A stretch of 64,000 nucleotides of DNA from Endocalyx cinctus (Eukaryota > Ascomycota > Sordariomycetes > Amphisphaeriales > Apiosporaceae), in assembly GCA_001600455.1 (NCBI GenBank), contig BCKC01000005.1:3534001-3598000 (forward strand), in the 5' to 3' direction. Below the pieces are notes generated by a model. It had not been told where the DNA came from, searched no databases, and saw only the letters and a program-made list of their open reading frames with translations. Below, one piece after another: positions 31,995 through 42,664 of the stretch (its first letter is position 1; each line of letters begins with the position of its first letter). Made by a program: the position numbers and the translations under genes.

Positions 31995-34122
31995 ATGGAA
32001 CCCGTCGATGCAGGGGTGGATCCGTCACCTTCTGGTGAAGGACCCAGTCACCCCGAAGTAGCCAGACAAGCACAAGAAGCCCGGATCGAAAAGATGGACC
32101 ACGAACCGGAAGTTTACAACAGCGACGACGATACGGTCGAAGGGGTAGATGATATCGCAATCGTCGCCAAGAATAAGACCTGCAATGAGGAGAAGCTGAC
32201 CTCATCCTCGGCGGCGGTGGACGCCAACACGCCTATAACGTACCTATACCTGACCTTCGACACCGACTTATCGGAGATCCAACCACCGACCTCTTCCGCC
32301 GAAGCCGACGCGCCGCCGGACCTCTCGTCGTACCAGAACCCGCTGACCTGGCCCGAGAGGCGGAAGCAGGTCATGGTATTCATCTCGTGCATCGCCTCCA
32401 TGATGACGGCCTACACGGCGGGCGCGTACTCGCCCGCGGCCGACCTGATCGCCGCCGAGGTGGGCTCGACCCGGCTCGGCGCCCTCGCCGGCATCACCAC
32501 CTTTTGTATGGGGTTCGCCTTCGCGCCCATGGTCCTGGCCCCGCTCTCCGAGGTCAACGGCCGGTACCCGGTATTCGCCGTCGCCGGCGTCTTCTACACG
32601 GCCTTTCAGGCGGCCTGCGGCGCCGTCACCAACCTCCCCGGCATGCTGATCGCCCGCTTCGTCCTCGGCGCCTCGAGCAGCGTCTTCAGCACCATGGTCG
32701 GCGGCGTCATCTCCGACATGTACAGGAAGGAGGACAGGAACACGCCCATGGCGCTCTTCAGCGGTAGCGTCCTCTTCGGGACCGGCCTGGGTCCCCTCGT
32801 CGGCTCCGTCATCGTCCAGCGCTGGACTAGCCAGTGGAAGTGGGTGTTTTGGCACCAGGTCATCGTGGATTTCATCCTCACCGTCGCCGTCGTCGCCTTC
32901 ATGTGGGAGAGCAGAGGCTCTGTTTTGCTGTCTAGAAAAGCGCGGCTGTTGAACGGTTGGTACGAGAAACTCGAGGAAGGGGGCGTGTTCGGCGTCTGGG
33001 TTTCTTCGGAAGAGGATGAGAAGGAGGGAGATGGGGGTGGGACGTTGGACCGGTTGGAGCGTCGCGATGGGACCACGGTCTCCCTGAACGTAGCCGATAC
33101 GGACGACGAGGAGAAGAAGATTGAGGGGAATAATAATAATAATAATAATGGGATATTCAACAGCGATCGTCATCAGTTCGATCAGGAAGATGGCAGCGTT
33201 AGGAGCAAAAAGATCCGCCGCATACGCTGGTTAGTAAAAGAGGACGAGCAACGGGCATCCATCGTAACGATGGTCACGGTCTCACTCGTACGACCCTTTC
33301 ATCTTCTCTTCTCCGAGCCGATCGTTTTCTTCTTCTCCCTATGGGTCTCCTTCGCTTGGGGTGTCCTCTATCTTATGTTCGGGTCCATCCCTTTGGTGCT
33401 CCGGCGACAGTATCACTTCAACACGGAGCAATCCGGCTACATCTTTGCCGCCATGGCCATCGGATCCCTGCTCGCTACCACCGTCGGCATCGGCCAGGAG
33501 CGTCTCCTCGGCCACCCCGCCTGGCAGCAGACGGGGCAAGGGAACGATTCCGCTAAACCCGACGGATCCTCGGACGACGCCGGAAATAAAGGCTTCTGGG
33601 CGTTCATGAGACGTCGATTCCCGGCCGAGTCGACCGAGGCGCGCTTATACTTCGCGTGCGTCACGTCGGTTCTCCTGCCGGCCGGCCTCTTCCTGTTCGG
33701 GTTCGCGTCGCAGCCGTCGATCCCGTGGGTCGTCACGGCGCTGTCGGTCCTCGTCTCCACCATGGGCATCTTCTTCGTCTACCTCGCCACCTTCAACTAC
33801 CTGGCCGACATTTACCAGAGCTACGCCTCGTCGGCCCTCGCGGCCCAGTCCTTCTGCCGCAACGTCGTCGGCGGCCTGTTCCCGCTCGCGACCACGGCCC
33901 TGATCACGAACCTCGGGGAAGACGCCGCGGGCGGCTTGCTCGGCGGCATCGCTACCGTTCTAGCCATAGTCCCGTTCGCGCTCGTGTTTAATGGCGAGAG
34001 GATTAGGAGGAGGAGTAAATTTGCTATTGTAAGTTTTTTTTTTTCACGGCCTTTTTTTCACCATATTTTGATCGCTGTTGCTAATCTTTTATTTTTATTA
34101 CTAGTCCTTGGATCATGCGTAA
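31995..34122 (+). CDS. MFS multidrug transporter, DHA1 type
   Basis: There are two exons, 31995-34028 and 34105-34122, giving 683 residues. The terminal 76-base intron (GTAAGT, GCTAAT, CTAG) leaves five final residues; if it is retained the ORF runs to 34142. The start is the first ATG in frame. An acidic cytosolic N-terminal domain of about 115 residues precedes the first helix (QVMVFISCIASMMTAYTAGAYSPA). Family features include APLSEVNGRYPVF (motif A region), ARFVLGASSSVFSTMVGGVISDMYR and FGTGLGPLVGSVI (motif C region). The loop between helices 6 and 7 is long, charged and contains a seven-Asn run. DHA1 pumps export drugs, toxins or polyamines by proton antiport at the plasma membrane. The substrate is unknown. 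It converges on a P450 gene. Confidence 0.92.
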
Positions 34123-34688
34123 AGCTAAAGCGCATAGCGTAATGAGCAGAAGCTTGACGAAAGGAGCTTGTAATGACAATCAAATCAGTATAGACAAATA
34201 GATGGACGGATGGATATTCCTACAATTTTTTTTTTGGAAGCATTCGAATAACGAGATGACGGTTAATATCCCGCTAGAATAATAGTTGTATTTTTTATAT
34301 ATGATATGGTAGAAATGGTTATGATATCATGGTTGAATCACTCATTGAACCAGACTCGCATTCCTGACTCGAACTTGCGATTCTCACAATTCCCTAGCGT
34401 AGCTGGCCCAATCAAATTGCGCAATATTTTGCTTCGCGACCATGTTTCCTGATCCCGTCGATGCTGATAAATCTATGTAGATGTATAATCTGGCATGGTG
34501 TGAAGTGTTTTCTATCAATACCGGCTAATGGCCTGGATGTTGAGTTTAGATATATATGTCCTTTCCGACGTGAGTAAATAAATAAAAATAGCTAGTGTCG
34601 TTTAAGCTTTCATGTGTCATATTATATTGCTAACGACCAGCCTCAATCTGAAACAAGGCCGTCGCATTTTATAATTTTCATCAAGGAA
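34123..34688. other. Convergent 3' flanks with a tRNA-like motif
   Basis: A 566-base spacer between the DHA1 transporter (+) and the P450 (-). On the minus strand, about 34350-34410, a box-B-like GTTCGAGTC follows a box-A-like element. The stems needed for a tRNA do not pair, so no tRNA gene is called. Confidence 0.45.
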
Positions 34689-36613
34689 TTATAGCGAATC
34701 GATATCTACCTCCACGCTTTCCCTCCGCTTCATCGAAACCTTGGCAAACGGGCTCGAGATAAGCGCGGCGCCCGACTGCAGCGGTTTCGTGCTGGTGCCT
34801 TCGGCCAGCTTCCAATCGTACTTGACGAGGACGTGGCACAGCAGGATCTTGAGCTCGTTGGCGGCGAAGAACCGTCCGGGACACGAATGGTCGCCGTGGC
34901 CGAAACCCAGGTGCGAAGGGCTCGTGCTCACGAGGAGGGCGGCCGTCGCGCTCTCGTTGCTCTGAGGCGACTCTCGCATCCGCAGGAATCGGTACGGGTC
35001 GTACCGCGTCGGGTCCGGGAAGATCGTCGGGTCCATCGACGTGCTGTAATCGACCATCATCTTATCGCCTTTCTTGAGAGAGTACCCGTCTGGTAAGGTG
35101 ACGTCGCTAGTGGCTAGTCGACGCATTATCACTATTTTTTATGTCTAATTAGCTTTTTTCGGGACTGCGCATATCTTTTTTTTTTTTTTCTTTTTTTCTA
35201 TTCCCATCTTCTTACGTGAGGAATAAAGCAGATAGACAGAATCATCACACTTACGATAACCGAGCGGCTTAAGCCTCTGCGATTCCTTAATGGCCGAATC
35301 GAGCAGCTTCATATTCGCCAGCGCCGACTTCTTCCACCCCTCCTGACTCAGCACGGTCGTGATCTCGTCCCGCAGCGGCTTCACGTATTCCGGGTGCTCG
35401 GCCAAGTCGAGGATGACCTGCTCGGCGAGGTCGGTCGTCGTATGGATCGAGGCCATCGAGAGCGCGAGCTGCAAGTTTTCCGGGTTATAGTGCGGATCCC
35501 CTTTGGCCTCGCGACGGCCCCACTCGAGCGCGTCGTTATACGTCGGCGGGGCTTCCCCGCGCGCGACGGCAGCCTCGGCGGCTTTGGCCCGCTCGGCGAG
35601 GATCGGGTCGATGAGGGCGCGCGAGTCGGCGATGGTCCGCCGCAGCTTGCGGCACTCGGGAAGCCACCAGTGCACGAGGGCGCGGGCGAAGGTCGGGTAC
35701 GTGCGCAGCTTGCTCGCGGCGACGAAGATGGTCACGGTGAAGTCCTTGGTGATCCGGAGCCATTCCTTGTCGCGGCAGAGCTTGGGCCCGAGGTAGACTC
35801 GGGAGGAGATGCGCGCTACGACGTCTAGGAGGGCTTGCTTGACGCTTACCTCGTGCCATTCTGCGACGATTTAGTTAGTTTTTTTTTTTTTTTTTTTTTT
35901 TTTTTGCTTTAAGGTGTCAGAATGAACGAAACGACTTCTTACCTTTCGAATCCCCAAAGTTGAGGCTAAGCGCGTACGCCGTCTCCTCGGACACGGCGTC
36001 GGTCAGTTCGGAGAGGGACTTGGACAGCTGCTTCATGGCGAGCTTGCGAACGATGGACTCCTCCGTCCTGGCGGCGAAGACGTCGAACCCGGGTATGTTC
36101 TCGTGGAAATCCTTCGTCATGGCTTTTCGGAGGCTGAGCCCCGGGTGGTTCCGGATCTCGTCGGCGTACCGGGCGGGGATGATGGTGTACTCGCCGCAGT
36201 CCGTTATCATGCGGTACGGCTTTCCGGTCCATTTCTCTCGCCCACTCTTGAGCATAGATAATCCAGTCTTGGAAAATTGTTTCTGCAGGGATATGAATAA
36301 GAGAAAAAAAGTAAAGAGCGCATGTTGTCAGCTAATGAAACTCTCATGTTTATTTCTTGGATAGGCCGTCAAGAACAGGCGAAATTAGATAATATGACAT
36401 CAGACTCACCCTTGTTTGCACGTCCAGTAATGCGAAACGGCCGGGAGGGTTTATGATAGGTATATTACTTTTTGAATTTGCGAGATTCACTGTTACGAAG
36501 ACTGTCAAGAGGAGGAAAGCGGTAACAATGTAGGGTAAGGGTTTCTGGATCGTGGGGTTCGCGACCCAATGCTCCCACGTCCCCATGGACGGGATTGACG
36601 ATGGTGAACTCAT
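34689..36613 (-). CDS. Cytochrome P450 monooxygenase
   Basis: There are four exons, 36410-36613, 35943-36282, 35255-35860 and 34689-35131, giving 530 residues with all phases consistent. An N-terminal membrane anchor (YIVTAFLLLTVFVTVNLA) is followed by the Pro-rich hinge INPPGRF. The I-helix region is ASIHTTTDL and the ExxR is in KESQRLKPLG. The PERF region reads DPYRFLRMR. The heme loop is FGHGDHSCPGRFF with the Cys ligand near residue 467. It should sit in the endoplasmic reticulum membrane and need a P450 reductase. The sequence style (ASIHTTTDL, MRRLATSDVTLPDG) recalls the fungal ent-kaurene-oxidase-like group, but the substrate is unknown. The second intron contains a 27-base homopolymer. 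Confidence 0.94.
35879..35905. repeat. 27-base T homopolymer inside a P450 intron
   Basis: It lies in the intron between exons 2 and 3 of the minus-strand P450 gene, so the transcript would carry an A-run of this length shortly after the donor site. Confidence 0.8.
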
Positions 36614-39600
36614 GGTGTTTAAAAAGGATTATGTGTTATATGATACGTGGATTTATGATGAGGGGGAAAAATATTCATAGGTGACGAAGAGTATAAATGT
36701 ACGGAATCTATAAAGAAAGAAAGAAAAAATATTCCGATGACAAAAGCGATGAAGTTACGTGGAATCTTGAAGGATTCAGATGATCTACGGGGGGCTTACA
36801 CTGCAGTCACCTAGTGGAGAAATTTATCTCGCACAATCCGATCATAATTCCTCGACGCACTGCCCTCCACGGATGATACAAATACCGATCTCTTTCATGA
36901 AGTATCTGGCCCAAGTATTTATGTCAATACCCGGGAATCGTGCGGTTATCACATTGCATAGCGTTGCAGAATTTGACAACCGTGTACGACTTGTTTCCTA
37001 ATCTGATGCTCGCGTATGCACGGGAAATCGGGAAATCGTTTATGGGAGGGGGACTACTTACATGGCGATACCCTGCTGATCACTTGGTGAACTAGGTAAG
37101 TTTTATACAGGCTGCATAATTCTGATTAGTGCCGATCTTGCCTTCGTCACGCGCCAATGACGATGGCGAGAATTCTATCGTTGCACTGCTAACGTGCTAA
37201 GTTCCATGAAACGACGCCGAGTATTCCAACTTGAAGCTGCAGACTTTCAGAGTAACAATAGTAAGCAGCGAAGAATAATGCGCGTTATCTCTCATCATCA
37301 GAATATCTTTTACAGTTCATCATGATAATACATAGTATTATTCTCATTTACATCGTTTAGATGTTTTTGTAATCTAGCTTGGCTGCTTGGCTGCTAAAAC
37401 CCCTGCCTTCGGATGATATCTCCGTGCAATGTGACATCGACTTGACGGCAGTTGATGAATAACGAAGCTTGATTAGGGCTTAGCAGTTTACTATACTGAA
37501 TATGATCCTAGCTTACAGCACTAATGCGCTTGGCCCTCAGGCTCTCTGTATCCATCGACCGGGTATAAAACATACCCTGGCTGCCTGGCTGCCTAGTTGT
37601 TATCTACGTACGTATTACCAAGTGTAGCATGTTTACACGGTGGATATATGACAAACCAGAAGAAGAATAGTGGAATAAGATATGTTTTGGATTGAATCTC
37701 ATTCGTCTGGCCTGACAGTGTAGTTCGTAAAGAGGAAGAAACTAGTTGAATCCTACGATTGTCTACATCATTTTCTCCACATATTCTTTTGCGTATATCT
37801 GCGTATTCCCTAGTTATATCCACAATTTTCACATACCAGTACCAAGTACTGCAGTGGATAGTACTCCGTATATGAATCGATGCTTCAAAAAGAAAGCCAA
37901 GAATTTTTTTTTTTTTACTCCCTTATATGGTAGCTACAAATACCTATATATGAACAGCGCTTGGTTGATCTAGATTTGAAGCCCGTGTGTTGCGAAGGTT
38001 TTGATGATTATAATACCTAGCATGTACGACCTGCTCATAGCTCGACGGGCTGCGTTATCAAGCCACGGCCATACTCTCCCCTCAATAAATATAAGCGCTA
38101 TGATTTTCAAAACATTCCTCAACTTTGATTATCATATGAATATACGTCTTGATAGATTGGCGCCGTCTATCCGAGGTCTGCCTGAAGCCTTTTCTGATGA
38201 GAAGGATAAGTAATTTAAGGGTTTGGTCTCACGCCAGACGCCTAGTGGAAGGTTTATTATATATTGCTGTTTGAGACGGTGTTACAAGTCATATCCGACA
38301 GCCGCGATTGCTATACCAACTTTTATTAGAGATGTTTTTCAAAATATACCGGTATAAGGGAATATTGGTAAGAGGCTACTGCTTAGACGTGGCAAACTCG
38401 TGTGCATTCAATTGAATTTGTTGATTTTTGGGTTGGAACTCCTTCCATATGAGCCGGATGAAAAGTCAAAACTGTAGTCAGTGTGAACCGAAAAAAAAAA
38501 GCGAAAATGTGATCATGGCTAGAGTGAGATGTTTCAATACAGTGAATGAAATATGCAACTTGGATAATTCAACGGAAAGGAAAACACCGCAATGTTAGCA
38601 GGCAAATTGACCCAAAAACCGACCCCTTAAGATATCATATCAAAGCTAACTAAGTCAAACCGATTGCTTGAGTAGTCAATAAATGCCATCTGAACAAAGC
38701 TACAAAATACTTAAGATGTGAATAATTTACATTAAAATGTTTTCAAATAAATACTAGGACTTACTTATTGAGGAGTTTATTGTTTCCCCGTTATTGACGG
38801 CAGCCCCTGAAATTCTAACGCCTAGACGAGCGCCTTATCGATGCAACGTAACTCGAGCAGATTTATCCCATTTCGCGTTCTCAACTAGGAATATTCTCAG
38901 AGTCAATTTGCTAATTGATAATGTAACTGTACTTCGTTACAGGTTCTCAAAAATGTCTTTAATCCAGCCGCAGCGTTACGCCAAAAGAGCCCCTTCACGC
39001 CTCTAGTTCGTGTTGAAAAAAAAAAAAAAAGCACTGTGACTTTGAAGACTATCATGCCATGAAGGTAGAGTTTATACGCAGGCTTAGACATCCAAGATCA
39101 TGCGAAATCCGATACAGTTGGAAAGGTTCTCGCCCTGGGCCAGGCTAGCTGGCTGCTTGTTCAGTGCATCGCGCGATTCGCCAATGGCCTCGTTATCAAC
39201 GAACTAGAGATTTCGTTGGCATCTTTGATTTGGCTTTTATAACTTATGAATTCTGGTGGCAAAGGCCATCTGATGCTGAATGGGCCATCGTTTTCCACTG
39301 CTCCGACCTCGACCAGCAACGACTATCGGATTCCTTTGAAACTGACCAAACGATTAGACATGACAATTTCAGAATGCGCGACATCCGAGATCGGCCTTGT
39401 TGGAATCGCTGGCGCGAAAATTAATAAGAAATCGTTCTCCGAAATCTGGGAAAAGCCCGATTTTTTCGTCTTCGTCGTGTTTTTACATCACCAGTACCGC
39501 TTTTGCTATTGTCAACTACACCGCTGCATACGTAGTGCCATTTCCGTCGTCCATGGTCGGGACTATATGAGCCAACGAGAGAGTGGCCGTTATATCATTT

Positions 39601-40971
39601 GCGATCTTAACTGGGATTTCTGGAGCAGTAGAATTCCAAAGTGCAGTGCGTGGGTTGGAGAAAAGCCGGGTTAATGTGTTGGCTAGTATTTGCCATTGTT
39701 CTTGATAATCAACATGCTTCGCGTATATAGACGGTCCCCGAGGGAATGAAGAACATCAAGAAGATAATGGGTATCTGCTTGCTCGGTTTTGGATCTCGTG
39801 GCTTGATTGTCTCTTGCTCGACGCTTATCGGTCTGTCGTTCTATTTGCTCCCCTCCACGTGTATTAGTGCGTACCAGGAACTGGATTGGCTTGGACATTT
39901 ACCACATTTATATTAATTATTATATTTTATTCGACTGATATTAAATACCTTTAAGTAGTCTATGTTTGGACCTGTTTCTTATACTTCGGATACAGCACGG
40001 TTCGTAGCTGTCATGGCGCGCTCAATGAAAGGCGGGCTGGCTTGGTGTGAACGAGCCAAAGGATAAAGATAATTCGTAGCCAAGCACATATATAATAACC
40101 AATGTGTTCGTGTAAATAAACAAGCTTAATTTGAGACCCTTTCACATTTGATTACGAAGAAAATGTTCCAGATCTCAGAAATCATGGGGGCTGTAAGCAG
40201 CTGAAAAACCACATATAAACTCTGATTAGGTACATACAAGTGCTCCGAACTGTGTCAGATTCCAAGATATTTAGTTCAGCTTCAGTTTACCCCAATTCAA
40301 GTCTGAGCACCTAATAACATTGGCGCATCTCTGGTTCAAAGAACTTTTATTAATTCATTATGCCCATCTAGTATCCGTCCTGCTACGAATTCAGACCGGT
40401 ACCTATGAAATGGCAAAGACTTAATGCTCTTGAACCGAATTGTACTATTGATACGTTGTTGCAATGTAATTATACTGTGATACATATACCAAACAAAAAG
40501 TTATCATGCCTAGAAACTTAAATTCGGGTAGCTGAATCAGGGCCCGTTCCCGAATCTGACAATCATATCAGCAGGAGTAAATCTCATCTTCAAAATAATT
40601 GGTGCATCAGATCGCTATCTTTCAGGGGAGTACACAAGCTAAGCTGAAAAGGGGAGTGAGCTTCCCCTCCTCCATTCCCCTATCTACACGACATCGCCAC
40701 GCTTGCTGTACGCCACGCCATGCCCGGCAGGAACATGTCCGGGGGACTTGGATGGCTGGATGGTTAGAGATAAGAGCTTCTGTGTAATGATGGCGTTGAT
40801 TGGATACCTCTTTTTTTTTCGTCGTTGTGATTTCGTCAATCTTTTTACCTCGTGTAAATTATTTCAATTGATGTGATAAGTAGCTCATATATTAGATGCA
40901 TGTCATATTTACTACAATTGCGCATTGATATACTCGTAATCAAACCTGAAAAATAGATATATTCAAATATC
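36614..40971. other. Gene-poor stretch, 4.4 kb
   Basis: AT-rich DNA with repeated TGGCTG/CTGGCTGCC snippets near 37380-37395 and 37578-37600, and a short A-run near 39014. Overlapping short ORFs at about 39164-39674 (+) and 39683-39898 (-) have no recognised domain and may be relics. The right end contains the ammonium transporter promoter. No transposon ends were recognised. Confidence 0.5.
40874..40879 (+). promoter_or_regulatory. Possible GATA-factor site (TGATAA) upstream of the ammonium transporter
   Basis: A TGATAA element (with a following G) lies about 95 bases upstream of the start codon, and AGATAA elements lie at 40067 and 40768. Fungal ammonium transporters are typically under AreA/NIT2 nitrogen control through HGATAR sites. 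The number of sites here is about what an AT-rich sequence gives by chance, so this is weak. Confidence 0.3.
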
Positions 40972-42664
40972 ATGGCAGCTTCAGACGTCCTCCAGGCGTG
41001 GGAGGAATGCGATAAGACGGACACCTTGTTCGTCTTAGTCTGCACCATCTTCTGCTGGACCATCGTACCTACCGTGAGCTTTCCAGACTACTTACCTAAC
41101 CCAAAATCTTCCGACGTGTAAGAAATTAATCAACAAAAAAAAAAAAACAGGTCGGCATAGCCTACGGCGGATATTCTTGGCGCCGCAACGGCCTATCGTC
41201 CGCCTTACCCGCCGTGCTCGTCATCGCGACTTGTTCGATACAGTGGTTCGTCGTCGGGTACGCGCTCGCGTACGGGGAGAACGGCGGGCCCGTCTTCGGC
41301 GATCTCGCTTTTGCTTTTCATCGCAACGTGTTGGCCCAACCCGTCGGCACCATCCCGGCCATCCTCTTCAGCGAGTTCCAGCTCGTCTTCGAGGCCACCG
41401 TCTGCGCCATCGCCGTCGGAGGCTTCTGCGAGAGGGCGAGGCTGCTGCCAATTGTGCCTTTTATCTTCGTGAGTGTTTCTTTTTTTTTTGGTCTCCCGAC
41501 AGGATGGAAGAGGATGTTACGTGTGAAGAATGGAATAGGAAGAGAGAGGGAGAGACAGGTAAAGATGTCTAACCAGATAATACGCAATACAATTAGCTCT
41601 GGTCCACTTTCGTCTACTGCCCCCTCGCGCACATGGTCTGGGGCGGGGGCTTTCTCGGGGAGCAGCTCGGCGTGCTCGACTTCGCCGGCGGCACGCCCGT
41701 GCACGTCTGCTCGGGGGCGTCCGCGTCCGCCATCAGCCTGTACCTATCGTACCCGCTCTTCCGGTCGCGAGAATCGCCCTCGTCGGCGACGAGCCGTCCG
41801 AAGCGCACGCCCACGCACGTGCGCCTGCACCGGCCGGGCAACTCCTTCTTCCAGCTCCTGTCCCTGATCATCATCTGGGGCTCCTGGCTCGCCTTCGACG
41901 CCGGCACGACCCTCTCGCTCAACTTCCAGTCCGTCATGGCCCTGTGCGTGACGAACCTGTGCGCGTCGGCCGGGTCCCTGACCTGGGCGCTCGTCACCTT
42001 CGCCGAGACGGGGAGGTGGTCGATCGACTCCGTCTTCATGGGCGCGCTGGCGGGCCTCGTCATGATCACGCCGGCGGCCGGCTTCGTCGACGCGCCGACG
42101 GCGTTCTGCCTCGGCGTATTCGGCGCGCTGCTGTGCCGGCAGGCGCTGCGCATCAAGTTCACCGATTTCGCGCGACGGTGGCGCTGGGTCGATAACGGGG
42201 ATACCTTCGCGACGCACTGCGTCGGCGGCGTCGCGGCTACCATCTGCACGGGCCTGTTCGCGAGGAAAGAAGTCGCGGCGTATGGTGGCATGGAGGTCGA
42301 TGGTGGGGTCGTATTCGATGGGAACATCAGGCAGCTTTGGGTGCAGATCGTCGAGGTTTTGATAGGCGTGACGTGGTCTTTCGTAGGCTCCTTCGTTATC
42401 GTCGCGCTGATCGACTGCGTACCGGGCTTGGAAGTACTGGCCTTAAATGAGTAAGTTGCTGAACAGCTCTATCTCTTTCCTCAGATGACACGTCAAACAG
42501 GTGAAGTAAGCCTATTTGTGTACATGCGCCACTAACTCGATTTGATGAATAGTGAAATCAACTCCGGACTGGATATGATGCAGACGGAGGAGACGCTCTG
42601 CGATGGACCCTACCCTGACGAAGAAGATTATTCACCAATGTCGAAGGGCAATATTGAGCTTTGA
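40972..42664 (+). CDS. Ammonium transporter (AMT/MEP family)
   Basis: There are four exons, 40972-41073, 41151-41468, 41597-42450 and 42553-42664, giving 461 residues. The donors are GTGAGC, GTGAGT and GTAAGT and all phases fit. The family conducts ammonium across the plasma membrane. Key features are GIAYGG in the first helix, the conserved Asp 168 in LDFAGG, the first pore His 176 (TPVHVCSG), the second pore His 347 (FATHCVGG), and FQLVFEATVCAI, which should hold a gate Phe. The loop after the fifth helix is basic. The cytosolic tail is short and acidic (QTEETLCDGPYPDEEDYSP), shorter than in many MEP proteins. The first pore motif is unusual: Pro precedes Val-His where most relatives have Val. 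Confidence 0.92.

Noticed and set aside
32268..33173. 301-residue minus-strand ORF inside the DHA1 transporter
   Set aside because: It is antisense to clear transmembrane helices and its composition is that of a shadow.
20329..36613. Secondary-metabolite cluster formed by the FAD monooxygenase, P450 and DHA1 pump
   Set aside because: The genes are more than 10 kb apart, housekeeping genes lie between them, and no PKS, NRPS, terpene or other backbone enzyme is present.
39164..39898. Overlapping short ORFs between the P450 and the ammonium transporter
   Set aside because: No domain, no consistent splice model, and lengths compatible with chance; mentioned only as possible relics.
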